DNA of 64,000 nt from Pseudomonas japonica. GTDB lineage: Bacteria > Pseudomonadota > Gammaproteobacteria > Pseudomonadales > Pseudomonadaceae. Below the pieces are notes generated by a model that saw only the letters and a list, made by a program, of their open reading frames with translations, did no database searches and was not told the DNA's origin. Where the stretch lies: the NCBI RefSeq assembly GCF_013522925.1, contig NZ_JAAMQU010000010.1, positions 124,001 to 188,000 of the forward strand, read 5' to 3'. Made by a program: the position numbers and the translations under genes. This document shows positions 44,271 to 54,032 of this stretch, piece by piece; the first letter of the stretch is position 1, and each line of letters opens with the position of its first letter.

Positions 44271-45324
44271 GTTCGCCTGGCCGCTGATCTTTCTGCTCGC
44301 CCCCCTGCCCTGGCTGCTGCGCCGGGCCTTGCCGCCCGCCGACAGCGGGGAACAGGTGTTGCAGGTAGGCTTTCTCGATGACCTTGCCAGCCTCAGCCGG
44401 CGCCGTGCGAGCCGCGGCCTGCCTGGCTGGCGCCAGCAACTGCCTTACGCTTTGGTGTGGGGGCTGTTGCTGCTGGCGACCGCCCGCCCGCAGTGGCTGG
44501 GCCCGCCACTGCCACTGCCTGCCAGCGGCCGCGACCTGCTGGTGGCGGTGGACGTGTCGGGCTCCATGGATTACCCGGACATGCAGTGGCAGGGCGAAAA
44601 CGTAAGCCGGCTAGCCCTGGTGAAGCACTTGCTGGGGGATTTCCTGGAAACCCGCGAGGGTGACCGGGTAGGTCTTATCCTGTTTGGCAGCCGGGCCTAC
44701 GTACAAGCGCCACTCACCTTCGACCGGCATACCGTGCGCACCTGGCTGGACGACGCGCAAGTGGGGATCGCCGGGCAAACCACCGCGATCGGCGACGCTA
44801 TCGGCCTGGCGGTCAAACGCCTGCGCCTGCGCCCGGCAGACAGCCGGGTGCTGATCCTGGTGACCGACGGCGCCAACAACGGTGGGCACATCCAGCCGTT
44901 GGTCGCCGCGCGCCTGGCCGCTAGCGAGCAGGTGCGGATTCACACCATCGGCATCGGCGCCGACCCGCAAGCGACAGCGGCGAACGCTGCTCTGGGGCTG
45001 AACCCGACCAGCGACCTGGACGAAACCGCGCTGCAGGCGATCGCCAGCGCGACTGCTGGAGAATACTTCCGGGCGCGGGACGGCCGCGACCTGCAAGGGA
45101 TCGGCGAGGCGCTGGACCGACTCGAACCGGTGAATCAGCAGCCGACCCGTGTGCGCCCGGTCGATGAGCTGTATCAGTGGCCCCTGGCGGCGGCTGTGGT
45201 GCTGGTGGCATTGATGGTCTGCCAGCGCTTGTTGCCATTGCTGCGCCGCTACGCCTGGCTGCGATCGCTACGCCTGCCTGCCGCCTGGCGCAGCCGGGTT
45301 GGGCGTTGGAGGCAGCGCTCATGA
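44263..45324 (+). CDS. BatA-like VWA membrane protein
   Basis: A 353-residue protein with two N-terminal membrane segments (about 5-20 and 60-75), a VWA domain (about 90-280) and a C-terminal helix near 310. The metal-ion-dependent adhesion site is complete: DVSGS at 97-101, a Thr in the QTTAIGDAI loop and the Asp of VTDGANNGG. It can therefore bind a divalent metal and probably protein ligands. ATG 44263 overlaps the preceding stop by eight bases. Bat proteins were first linked to aerotolerance and to stress resistance; the molecular task is open. Confidence 0.9.
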   Translation: MLEFAWPLIFLLAPLPWLLRRALPPADSGEQVLQVGFLDDLASLSRRRASRGLPGWRQQLPYALVWGLLLLATARPQWLGPPLPLPASGRDLLVAVDVSGSMDYPDMQWQGENVSRLALVKHLLGDFLETREGDRVGLILFGSRAYVQAPLTFDRHTVRTWLDDAQVGIAGQTTAIGDAIGLAVKRLRLRPADSRVLILVTDGANNGGHIQPLVAARLAASEQVRIHTIGIGADPQATAANAALGLNPTSDLDETALQAIASATAGEYFRARDGRDLQGIGEALDRLEPVNQQPTRVRPVDELYQWPLAAAVVLVALMVCQRLLPLLRRYAWLRSLRLPAAWRSRVGRWRQRS

Positions 45325-47042
45325 TTGAATGGTGGCCACACTGGGCACGCCCGGGCTGGCTTGCCGCCTGGCCGGTACTGGCCTGGCTGTGCTGGGCCTT
45401 GTGGCTGCGCCGCCGACGCAGCGGCCGCTGGCAGGCGTTGTTACCGCGCGCCTTCCACGGTACGTTGCTGCGCGGAAGCCCGAGCGGCCGCCGCGAGCGA
45501 ACACCACGGGTATTGCTGGGCCTGGCCGCGGCGCTGGCCGGGCTGGCGCTGGCGGGCCCTGGCTGGGAGCGTGAGCAACAGATCAGCCAGCGGCCAGACG
45601 ACCCGCTGGTGATCCTCCTTGAACTCACGCCGCACATGCTTGCCCGCGATGCGTCGCCGGACCGCCTCGGCCAGGCCCGGCGCAAGATCCTCGACCTGTT
45701 GCAGCATCGGGCCGACGCGCAAACCGCGATCGTGGTGTATGCCGGCAGCGCACACACACTGGTGCCGCTGTCCAACGACCAAGCCACCAGTAGCAACCTG
45801 CTGGCGGCACTCAAACCCTCTCTGATGCCAGAGCCCGGCCAACGCGCCGACCTGGCCGTGCGTCAGGGCCTGGACCTTCTGGCACAGGCCGGCCAAGGCT
45901 CCGGCCGCTTGCTATTGATAACCTCCAGCCTCACCGAGCAGGAACTGCAGGGGATAGACCACTGGCTCGGCCGGCGCGCACCGCCGTTGCTGGTGCTCGG
46001 CGTCGGCAGCCCTGAAGGGGCCCCTGTGGCGTTGGAGAACGGTGAACTGCTCAAGGGTGATGACGGCGGGATCGCATTGCCACGCCTGGATATACCCGCC
46101 CTTGCGGCGGCCGCGAGCCATGGCCACGGCCGCTATGAAACCGCTCGCCTGGACAATCATGACCTGCGGGCCCTCGGCCTGTTCGACGCGCCTCATACGC
46201 CGATGGCTGCCGATGACGGCCCAGCGCACCCACTGGACCGTTGGGCCGACCAAGGGTACTGGCTGTTGCTGCCATTGCTGGCCATTGCCGCCCTGGCCGG
46301 GCGCCGTGGCTGGCTGCTGTGCCTGCCGCTATGGCTGTGCCTCGGCGGACTGCCAACTCCCGCCTACGCCTTCAGCCTGGCCGACCTGTGGTGGCGGCCG
46401 GATCAGCAGGGCCAACGGCTGCTGGCGCAGGGGCAACCTGCACTGGCCGCCCAACGGTTCAGCGACTTTCGCTGGCGGGGTGTAGCCCTGTACCGCGCCG
46501 GCCAATATGCCGAAGCGGCCAAGCAGTTTGCCCAGGGTGACAGCGCGGCCGACCATTACAACCGCGCCAATGCGCTGGCCCTGGCGGGCGAACTGGATGC
46601 CGCGGTGGAAGCCTACGAGCAGGCGCTGGAGCGCCAACCCGCCTTGACCGCCGCGCGCAGTAACCAAACCTTGGTGAAGGCGCTGCTGGATGCCCGCAAG
46701 GCCGCCGCCCCGCCCACCGAAAGCTCCGCGGCCCAAGCCTCGCCTTCCCAAGGCGAGGCGACCTCCGGTCAAAGCCAGGCCAACCCCAGCGATCCCAAGG
46801 CGCCGCCCACCGCCCCGCCAGGGCCAGATACGGCTGGCCAGGCGACTATGGCAACCAGTGGCGGAACGGGCGAAAGCGATACCCCACCCAAAGGCACCAG
46901 CAGCCTGGCCAGTACTGGGGACTACCCCGAGGACGAGGCGCGGGAATCCCTGGAGCAATGGCTGCGACAGATCCCCGACGATCCGTCAGAATTGCTGCGG
47001 CGAAAATTCTGGTACGAACAGCAACAACGGCAGGAACAATAA
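45321..47042 (+). CDS. BatB/BatC-type VWA-TPR fusion protein
   Basis: A 573-residue protein joining a BatB-like VWA domain to BatC-like TPR repeats. Membrane helices lie near 7-24, 60-75 and 310-350. The VWA site is degenerate: LLELTPHM stands where DxSxS is expected, so metal binding is doubtful. Residues about 390-460 form TPR units (ALYRAGQYAEAAKQFAQG, then NRANALALAGELDAAVEAYE). A Pro/Ser/Thr/Gln-rich linker follows, and the C-terminus is charged. ATG 45321 overlaps the BatA stop. It probably scaffolds the membrane complex while BatA supplies the metal site. Confidence 0.88.
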   Translation: MIEWWPHWARPGWLAAWPVLAWLCWALWLRRRRSGRWQALLPRAFHGTLLRGSPSGRRERTPRVLLGLAAALAGLALAGPGWEREQQISQRPDDPLVILLELTPHMLARDASPDRLGQARRKILDLLQHRADAQTAIVVYAGSAHTLVPLSNDQATSSNLLAALKPSLMPEPGQRADLAVRQGLDLLAQAGQGSGRLLLITSSLTEQELQGIDHWLGRRAPPLLVLGVGSPEGAPVALENGELLKGDDGGIALPRLDIPALAAAASHGHGRYETARLDNHDLRALGLFDAPHTPMAADDGPAHPLDRWADQGYWLLLPLLAIAALAGRRGWLLCLPLWLCLGGLPTPAYAFSLADLWWRPDQQGQRLLAQGQPALAAQRFSDFRWRGVALYRAGQYAEAAKQFAQGDSAADHYNRANALALAGELDAAVEAYEQALERQPALTAARSNQTLVKALLDARKAAAPPTESSAAQASPSQGEATSGQSQANPSDPKAPPTAPPGPDTAGQATMATSGGTGESDTPPKGTSSLASTGDYPEDEARESLEQWLRQIPDDPSELLRRKFWYEQQQRQEQ

Positions 47043-47044
47043 CG

Positions 47045-48658
47045 ATGAGTCGGCTCTGTGCCTTTCTATTCTGCAGCTTGATCGCATTGCTGCCCCTTGG
47101 GGCGTCGGCGAGCGTGCTGGTGGCCAGTGTCGATCGAACTCGCCTGGCAGTGGGCGAGTCTTTCGAGCTCACCCTGCAGACCAATGACGTGACCCTGTTC
47201 GGCCGGCCGGATACCACGCCACTGCAAGCGCAATTCGACGTGGGCGATGTGCGCCAGGTGAACCAGCCGGCCAGCCTCGCGGATGACCGTGGCGCCAGCA
47301 CCCGCTGGATCATCACGCTGGTGGCTCGCCAAAGCGGTACCCTCACCCTCCCTGGCTTGAGCCTGGGCGAGTTGCGCAGCCAGCCGATTGTGCTTCAGGT
47401 GCTGGACGCCGACACCCCGATCGCCGCCACCGCCGAGCCGGTGTTCATCGAGGCGCGGCTGGACCAGGACCAGGTGTACGTGCAGGCGCAGGTGATCCTT
47501 ACGCTCCGGGTATACCACTCTGTTGCCCTCTACGACGACAGCACCTTCGCCACACCACAGCTGGCCGATGCGATCGTCGAACCCCTGGGTAATCGACGCA
47601 CCTACGAGAAGGTCATCAATGGCGTGCGCCATGGGGTGATCGAAACACGCTATGCGATTTACCCCCAACGCAGCGGCCAGCTCATCCTGCCCGCGCTGCT
47701 GTTCACCGCTACCTCGGTGGAAACCGACGATACCGGCAAGCCCAGGGCGGGCGCGCAGCTTCGCGTGCGCTCTGCGCAGATCACCATAAGCGTTATGGGC
47801 AAGCCTGCGGTGTATCCGGCGGACGCCACCTGGCTACCGGCACGCAGCCTGACCGTCACCGAAAGCTGGAACCCGGCACCCGAGCAAGCCCGGGTCGGCG
47901 ATTCACTCACCCGCACCCTCACCCTTCGCGCCGAGGGGCTTTCAGGCGCGCAGCTACCACCGTTGCCCAGCGCGGAGCTACCGGGTATTCGCCGCTACCC
48001 CGACCAACCCCAGCTCAACGACCAGGGCACCGAGCGCGGCCTGGTCGGCAGCCGCCAGGAGCGTGAAGCGCTGGTGCCGGTGCGGGCGGGCGATACGGAG
48101 CTGCCGCCGGTGGAAGTGGTGTGGTGGAACACCCGTGAAGACCACCTGGAGCGTACCAGCCTGCCGGCCCGCACCCTGCAGGTGACCGAGCGCGCCACCA
48201 TGCCCGTGGCGGACAAGCCCGCGGCGGCCGCCCCCCTGCCTCGCCTGCTATGGCCCTGGCAGGCGGCCACGGGGGTATTGTTGTGCACCAGCCTGTTGGG
48301 CTTCGGCCTATGGTGGCGTGCGCGCTCGCAGCCTGCAGTGGCCCGGCTGGCCGCTGTAGGGCCCAGCCCCCGCAGCCTGCTGGACGACCTTCGGCGCGCC
48401 TGTGGCAACAACGACCCGCAAGCGTCTCGCCAGGCGCTGGATGCCTGGGCCCGCCAGCAACCGGAAACCCTGGCCCAACTGGCCGAACGGTACCCGCCGT
48501 TGTCGGACGCCCTGGATGGCCTCAACGGCGCGCTGTACAGCGAAGCCGGTCGTTACTGGCAAGGGGCACGCCTGTGGCAGGCGGTCAGCGCCATCCCGGC
48601 AAACAGCCGCCACGTCCCCGGGGCGGAAGAAAACCTTCCGCCGCTTTACCCCAAATAG
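47045..48658 (+). CDS. BatD family protein
   Basis: A 537-residue exported membrane protein with a signal peptide (FLFCSLIALLPLGASA), a series of beta-sandwich repeats (VLVASVDRTRLAVGESFELT and similar, about 25-400) and one membrane helix at about 405-430 followed by a short cytosolic tail. This is the BatD layout. ATG 47045 lies two bases after the preceding stop. It is the last gene of the MoxR-Bat operon; only 14 bases separate it from sbcD, so read-through is likely. The periplasmic part could bind an envelope protein client. Confidence 0.88.
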   Translation: MSRLCAFLFCSLIALLPLGASASVLVASVDRTRLAVGESFELTLQTNDVTLFGRPDTTPLQAQFDVGDVRQVNQPASLADDRGASTRWIITLVARQSGTLTLPGLSLGELRSQPIVLQVLDADTPIAATAEPVFIEARLDQDQVYVQAQVILTLRVYHSVALYDDSTFATPQLADAIVEPLGNRRTYEKVINGVRHGVIETRYAIYPQRSGQLILPALLFTATSVETDDTGKPRAGAQLRVRSAQITISVMGKPAVYPADATWLPARSLTVTESWNPAPEQARVGDSLTRTLTLRAEGLSGAQLPPLPSAELPGIRRYPDQPQLNDQGTERGLVGSRQEREALVPVRAGDTELPPVEVVWWNTREDHLERTSLPARTLQVTERATMPVADKPAAAAPLPRLLWPWQAATGVLLCTSLLGFGLWWRARSQPAVARLAAVGPSPRSLLDDLRRACGNNDPQASRQALDAWARQQPETLAQLAERYPPLSDALDGLNGALYSEAGRYWQGARLWQAVSAIPANSRHVPGAEENLPPLYPK

Positions 48659-48672
48659 TTTCGAGACTCCCC

Positions 48673-49905
48673 ATGCGCGTGTTGCACACCTCCGACTGGC
48701 ACCTTGGCCAAAGCCTTCACGGCCAGGACCGTGACCATGAACATCAGGCGTTCCTCACCTGGCTGCTGGCGCGCATCGTAGCGCTGGCCCCGGATGCCCT
48801 GCTGATCGCCGGGGACATCTTCGACACGGTCAACCCCCCGCTCAAAGCGCAGGAGCGCCTGTACGACTTCATCGTCAACGCCCACGAAGCCTTGCCTTCG
48901 CTCACCATCGTGATGATCGCCGGCAACCACGACTCCGGTTCACGCATCGAACTGCCCGCCCCGCTGATGCGCCGCTTGCGCACCCATGCACTGGGCCGCG
49001 TGCTGTGGCTGGACGACGGCAACCTGGATTGTGAACGCCTGCTGATACCACTCAGCGATGCCAGCGGTGCCACTGCTGCATGGTGCCTCGCGCTGCCGTT
49101 CCTGCGGCCCGCCGAAGTGACCGGGCCGCACCTGGGGGAGGATTACCTGGGGGGTATCGCCCAGGTTCATCAGCGGTTGATCGCTGCCGCCAACCAGCGG
49201 CGGCAGCCTGGCCAGCCGCTGATCGCGATCAGCCATGCCCACATGGCAGGTGGCGCGGTGTCACTCGATTCCGAGCGCAGCCTGGTGATCGGCACCGCCG
49301 AAGCGCTGCCCGCCAGCCTGTTCGACGACAGCGTGGGCTACGTGGCCCTGGGGCACTTGCACAAACCGCAACAGGTGAACGGTGAACAGCGCCTGCGCTA
49401 CAGCGGCTCGCCCATTCCGCTGTCGTTCTCTGAAGTGGACTATCCCCACCAGATATTGCAAGTGGATTTCGAGGGCGAGCAGCTCACGCAGGTGCTTCCC
49501 CACCGCGTGCCGCGTGCGGTTGAGCTGTTGCGCGTAGGCCCGGCGCGCCTGGACGAAGTGATCGCCAAACTGGAAGCGCTGCCCCTGCCGGACCTGCTTG
49601 CCAGCGTTGTGCAGCACCCCTGGCTGGAGGTGCGGGTGCAGCTTGACGAGCCCCAGCCGGAACTGCGCACCCGTATCGAAACGGCCCTGGCCGGCAAGGC
49701 TGCGCGGCTGGTGCGCATCGCTGTGGAGTACCTGGGCACCGGAAGCCGCGAAGACACCGCCGCCCTGCAGCACCTGGAGCAGCTTAGGCCCGAGCAGGTG
49801 TTCAGCCGCGCATGGGAGGAGCAGTACGGCAGCGCCGTAGACGAGGCTACCCTTGGCGATTTTCTGCTGCTGATGCAGGAAGATGAACTGGAGGAACAGC
49901 CATGA
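48673..49905 (+). CDS. sbcD: Exonuclease SbcCD subunit SbcD
   Basis: A 410-residue Mre11-type nuclease that, with SbcC, cuts hairpins and protein-blocked DNA ends. Metal-binding motifs are in order: TSDWHLG (Asp8, His10), AGDIFDTVNPP, AGNHDSGSR, then SHAHMAGG and LGHLHKPQ. ATG 48673 is chosen because it starts the conserved MRVLHTSDWHLG; the open frame upstream is only overlap with BatD. Its stop overlaps the sbcC start by four bases. Confidence 0.96.
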   Translation: MRVLHTSDWHLGQSLHGQDRDHEHQAFLTWLLARIVALAPDALLIAGDIFDTVNPPLKAQERLYDFIVNAHEALPSLTIVMIAGNHDSGSRIELPAPLMRRLRTHALGRVLWLDDGNLDCERLLIPLSDASGATAAWCLALPFLRPAEVTGPHLGEDYLGGIAQVHQRLIAAANQRRQPGQPLIAISHAHMAGGAVSLDSERSLVIGTAEALPASLFDDSVGYVALGHLHKPQQVNGEQRLRYSGSPIPLSFSEVDYPHQILQVDFEGEQLTQVLPHRVPRAVELLRVGPARLDEVIAKLEALPLPDLLASVVQHPWLEVRVQLDEPQPELRTRIETALAGKAARLVRIAVEYLGTGSREDTAALQHLEQLRPEQVFSRAWEEQYGSAVDEATLGDFLLLMQEDELEEQP

Positions 49906-52900
49906 AAATCCTGGCGATCCGCCTGAAGAACCTGGCCAGCCTGGCGGGCCCGGTAGAACTGGACTTCACCATCGAGCCACTGGCCAGTGCTGGCCTGTTC
50001 GCTATCACAGGCCCCACCGGGGCGGGTAAAAGCACACTGCTCGACGCCCTGTGCCTCGCTTTATTCGGCAGCGTGCCGCGCCTGGGCGACACCGGCCGGG
50101 ACACCAAGGTGCCGGACGTGGACGGCGATATCGCCACCGGCGACCCACGTAACCTGCTGCGCCGGGGGGCCGGCGCGGGCTTTGCGGAGGTCGATTTCAT
50201 CGGCGTGGACGGCGTGCGCTATCGGGCGCGCTGGGAGGCCAACCGCGCCAGGGAAAAAGCCGGCGGCAAGCTGCAACCCAGCCGCCAGACCCTGCTGGAC
50301 CTGGACAGCGATCGCCTGCTAGCAACCCAGAAAGGTGAATACCGGCCTCTTCTTGAATCACGGCTGGGCCTGAATTTCGAGCAGTTCACCCGCGCGGTGT
50401 TGCTGGCCCAGAGCGAGTTCAGCGCCTTCCTCAAAGCCGATGACAACGAGCGCAGCGAACTGCTGGAAAAGCTCACCGACACCGCGGTGTATAGCCGCCT
50501 TGGCCGCCGTGCGTACGACAAGGCCCGCGCTGCGCGACAACAGCTTGAAGCGCTGCAGGCGCAGGAAGGTGCGTTCTCGGCGATGGGCGAAGCAGAGCGC
50601 CTGGCGCTCGATGCACGCCTCGACGAAGCCCGCCAGGGGCTGTTGCAATCCCAGGGCCAGCGCCGCGAACGCGAAGCCCAGCATGAGCACTATCAGGCGC
50701 GTGAGCGGTTGACCGCCGAGCGGGCGGCAGCGGCAGACGCGCTCGCGCAGGCCCGACTTCGCTGGGATCAGCTGAGCGATGACCGCCAGGACCTTGCCCA
50801 CCTTGATGCCTTGGCGCCACAGCGAGCGTTGCTTGAACGCCAGGCCCGGCTCACAACTCAACTCGCCACCCTCGGCCCCGCCTGTACCGAAGCTGCCGGT
50901 TTGCTTGACTACGCCCAACAGGCGTCTACCCAAGCGCAGGCTGAGCTTGAAGCCGCCGATAGTCACTTGCAGGCAGCGCTGGCGAGCCACGGCGAAGCCA
51001 CACCTGCGCTGCGCGAAGCGTTCGACCAGCAGGCCGCACTGCATCATCTTGAACAGGACCTGGCCCCTCAACAGGCGCGGCAGGCTCAGCTCGAACGACA
51101 GCACCTCGAAGGCGAGCAAACGCTAGCCACCCTGGCCCAGGCCCAGAGGCAAGCCGCCGATGTGCAGCAGGCCATCGGGGCGCGGCTGGAGCAGAGCACC
51201 GAACTGGCCCGGCTGGCGGATGCCTGGCAAGGGTATCAGCCACGGCTGCAACAGCTGGTGGAAGTGGCCAGCCGCGTCAGCCGACTGGACGGCCAGCTGC
51301 CGCCCTTCCAGGAGGCCGCGCGGGTTGCCGGGCAGGCACGGGCGTCGGCGCAGGCCTTGCTCGATGACCTGCAGGCCCGCCTGGGCGCCACCGACGACCT
51401 TGGCGAACGCCTGCAACTGCTGAGCGAACTGATCCGCGACAACCGGACGGCACTGGAGGATCTCGGCGCACTGGAAGGCCAGTGGCGACGCTGCGCTGAA
51501 GTGCAAGAGCGCCTGAGCGAACTGGCCGCGCAACAGCATCGCCTGGCCCAGCAGCGCGAGCAGCGCACCACTGAAGGCAAGGCGGTCAGCACCGAGCATC
51601 AGGCCGCCAGCCAGGCGCTGGACGTGACGGTGCAACTGCTGGAACGCCAGCACCTGGCGCGGCTCAAGGCGGGGTTGATCCCCGGTGCGCCCTGCCCCGT
51701 GTGTGGCAGCGCCGAGCACCCGAGCCACGGCGCCAGTGCTGACAGCGTGCTTGAAACGCTGGAAGCCCAGGACCTGGCGGACATGCAAGCGGCGCAAGAC
51801 AAGGTAAAGGCCCTGGCCGATCGCCTGGCTGAGTTGCGGGCCGAGGTGCGCGGCCTGATGGAGCAGCAAAAAGCCCTGCACGAACAGCAGCAGCACGGTG
51901 AGGGTCACAACACTACGCTGCTGGATGCACTCAAGGCCCTGCCCCGGCATGATGCCTTGCTGGCGGTGCCGGCGGCTGGGCGTCAGGCTTGGCTGAGCGA
52001 TGGGCTGGCCCGGCTGCGCGAGCAGATCGGCACGGACGAAAACCAGCTCAAGGCGTTACTGGCCGCCCAGGCTCAGGCCACTCAACAGCAGAACGAACTG
52101 CGTGCCGCCCAGCAAGCCGCCGAGGAAGCCGAGCGCGCGGCGCAGGCCGCGCACGACCAGCGTACGCGGGAGCAGGCGCGTTTCGATGAAGAACTTGAGG
52201 CGTTCACGGGGTTGCTGCCCGACGGCGTGCTGAAGGACCTGCGTACCGGACCGGCGAAGGCGGTTGCGGCATTGGAAGCCAGCCTCGCCGAACGCCTCGG
52301 ATTGCTGGAGCAGCAACACGCGCAGGCGTTGGCTCAGGGCCAGCGGCAGCAGCAGATTCAAGTGTGCGAGGCCCAGCAGCAGGGGCTTGCCCAGCAACTG
52401 GAAGCGCTGCGCGACGGCTTGCAAGGCTTGCAGGCGCGGCGCGAGCAACTGCGCGTCGGCTTGGCCGAGCGCCTTGGCGCCCATGCCAGTGCCCAGGCTT
52501 GGCAAACCGTGCTGGAGCAAGCGGTTGAGGCCGCGCGCATCCGGCATGCCGAGGCGGCCCAGGCGTTGCAACGTGCTGGCAGTGAAGTGCTCGCTGCGCA
52601 AGCCCGCCAACAGGCCTTGCTTGACCAGCAAGCCGCCGTAGAGGCAGAGCTGGCGGAGTTGGGGGCATCGCTGCTGGGTTGGCGCACCACCTGCCCTACC
52701 CTGGATGACCCGGCGTTGCAGCGTTTGCTGGCCGTTTCGCCGGAGGAAGTGGAGCAACTACGCGCTCGCCTGCGTGAAGCCCAAAGCGCTGTCGAAAATG
52801 CACAAGTATTGCTGCAGGAACGGGAACAGCGATTAGAGGCGCATGTAGCGCAGGCCAGCGCCGATGCGTTGGATGCCCAAGCCCTGGCCGTCGCGTTGGC

Positions 52901-53534
52901 GACGATAACAGCCGAATGCGAGCGCCAGGAACAGGCCTGCGCCGAGCTGCGCGCCGCCCAGCTGGAAGACGACCGCCGGCGCCAGGCCCGCGAAGCCCTG
53001 GCCGCACAATTGGAGGCTGCACAGGCCGAATACCGCCGTTGGGGCCGCCTCTCGGCGCTGATCGGCTCCGCTGAAGGCGATCGCCTGCGCAAGATCGCCC
53101 AGGCCTACAACCTCGACCTGCTGATCCGCCACGCCAATGCCCAACTGCTGCAGTTGGTGCGGCGTTACCGGCTCAAGCGTGGCGGCAGTGCATTGGGCTT
53201 GCTGGTGGTGGATACCGAAATGGGCGATGAGGTGCGCTCGGTGCACTCATTGAGCGGCGGCGAAACCTTCCTCGTTTCCCTGGCGTTGGCGCTGGGGCTG
53301 GCGTCCATGGCGTCGAGCACACTGCGGATCGAATCGCTGTTCATCGACGAAGGCTTCGGCAGCCTCGACCCCGAATCCCTGCAACTGGCCATGGATGCGC
53401 TGGACAACCTCCAGGCACAAGGCCGCAAGGTGGCGGTGATCTCCCATGTACAGGAGATGCACGAACGCATCCCGGTGCAGATCCAGGTACGGCGGCATGG
53501 CAATGGCTTGAGCGAGGTGGCGGTGGTGCCTTGA
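49902..53534 (+). CDS. sbcC: Exonuclease SbcCD subunit SbcC
   Basis: A 1210-residue Rad50-type ATPase. Walker A is GPTGAGKST (37-45), two very long coiled coils rich in Gln, Glu and Ala fill about 180-590 and 610-1050, and the zinc hook CPVCG (Cys598, Cys601) lies between them. The ABC signature LSGGETFLVSLALALGLA begins at about 1117, with Walker B LFIDEGFGSLDPESL after it. Length is somewhat above the Escherichia coli protein but normal for Pseudomonas. It tethers DNA ends and drives SbcD nuclease action. Confidence 0.96.
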   Translation: MKILAIRLKNLASLAGPVELDFTIEPLASAGLFAITGPTGAGKSTLLDALCLALFGSVPRLGDTGRDTKVPDVDGDIATGDPRNLLRRGAGAGFAEVDFIGVDGVRYRARWEANRAREKAGGKLQPSRQTLLDLDSDRLLATQKGEYRPLLESRLGLNFEQFTRAVLLAQSEFSAFLKADDNERSELLEKLTDTAVYSRLGRRAYDKARAARQQLEALQAQEGAFSAMGEAERLALDARLDEARQGLLQSQGQRREREAQHEHYQARERLTAERAAAADALAQARLRWDQLSDDRQDLAHLDALAPQRALLERQARLTTQLATLGPACTEAAGLLDYAQQASTQAQAELEAADSHLQAALASHGEATPALREAFDQQAALHHLEQDLAPQQARQAQLERQHLEGEQTLATLAQAQRQAADVQQAIGARLEQSTELARLADAWQGYQPRLQQLVEVASRVSRLDGQLPPFQEAARVAGQARASAQALLDDLQARLGATDDLGERLQLLSELIRDNRTALEDLGALEGQWRRCAEVQERLSELAAQQHRLAQQREQRTTEGKAVSTEHQAASQALDVTVQLLERQHLARLKAGLIPGAPCPVCGSAEHPSHGASADSVLETLEAQDLADMQAAQDKVKALADRLAELRAEVRGLMEQQKALHEQQQHGEGHNTTLLDALKALPRHDALLAVPAAGRQAWLSDGLARLREQIGTDENQLKALLAAQAQATQQQNELRAAQQAAEEAERAAQAAHDQRTREQARFDEELEAFTGLLPDGVLKDLRTGPAKAVAALEASLAERLGLLEQQHAQALAQGQRQQQIQVCEAQQQGLAQQLEALRDGLQGLQARREQLRVGLAERLGAHASAQAWQTVLEQAVEAARIRHAEAAQALQRAGSEVLAAQARQQALLDQQAAVEAELAELGASLLGWRTTCPTLDDPALQRLLAVSPEEVEQLRARLREAQSAVENAQVLLQEREQRLEAHVAQASADALDAQALAVALATITAECERQEQACAELRAAQLEDDRRRQAREALAAQLEAAQAEYRRWGRLSALIGSAEGDRLRKIAQAYNLDLLIRHANAQLLQLVRRYRLKRGGSALGLLVVDTEMGDEVRSVHSLSGGETFLVSLALALGLASMASSTLRIESLFIDEGFGSLDPESLQLAMDALDNLQAQGRKVAVISHVQEMHERIPVQIQVRRHGNGLSEVAVVP

Positions 53535-53625
53535 GGGCCTGGGGCATTAGCGGGGCCCGGGAATGGCTTTGAACCGGTTCGCAGGCTTCGCCTACTCACT
53601 GTGGGGCCCAGCAGTTGGTGTGGTA

Positions 53626-53730
53626 TTACACCAACTGGCTGGCAATCAGCGCCGCGACCACCACCGCGCTGTAACTGGCCAGGGCGAAGCAGGCGCCTTG
53701 GCGGGCGGACATCAGAATGGCCTTGGCCAT
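53626..53730 (-). CDS. 34-residue predicted membrane microprotein
   Basis: A tiny gene: MAKAILMSARQGACFALASY followed by SAVVVAALIASQLV, one hydrophobic helix over about residues 12-34. GGAG lies 8 bases before ATG 53730, an ideal ribosome-binding site, and the gene starts 21 bases after another small gene on the same strand, so the two probably form an operon. A basic N-terminus before the helix suggests insertion with the N-terminus inside. No family is recognised. It is easily missed because of its length. Confidence 0.6.
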   Translation of the reverse strand: MAKAILMSARQGACFALASYSAVVVAALIASQLV

Positions 53731-53751
53731 GGCGCGTTCTCCGGGTTCAGA

Positions 53752-53937
53752 TCAATGTTCGTCAGCGATCTTGTGGTTCAGTGCCGCGTAGAAGCTGGCG
53801 CTCTTTTGCAGGTAGTGCTGAGTGTAGCTCTGGCTCGAACGGCTGGTCTTGTCGTCCGCAACCGTGGCGCCGGCAGGCAAGGCTACCGAGGCGGAAATGG
53901 CGGATGCAGCGATAACGGAAAACAGATTGAAGTTCAT
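53752..53937 (-). CDS. 61-residue exported small protein
   Basis: A small secreted or periplasmic protein. ATG 53937 follows GGAGGA with 8-base spacing, so the start is well supported. Residues 1-24 form a signal peptide (FNLFSVIAASAISASVALPA). The mature part of about 37 residues is polar: DDKTSRSSQSYTQHYLQKSA, then a short helix-like SFYAALNHKIADEH. There is no Cys. It is followed by the 34-residue membrane gene. No function is known to me; short exported proteins of this kind occur in many Pseudomonas. Confidence 0.72.
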   Translation of the reverse strand: MNFNLFSVIAASAISASVALPAGATVADDKTSRSSQSYTQHYLQKSASFYAALNHKIADEH

Positions 53938-54032
53938 GATGGCGTTCCTCCGGGACGTGAGTGACTGTGAGGTCAACTTACGCCCCGGAGCGTGGCGGCA
54001 GAAATTCATTGCGCCGTTATCGGGTATTACCG

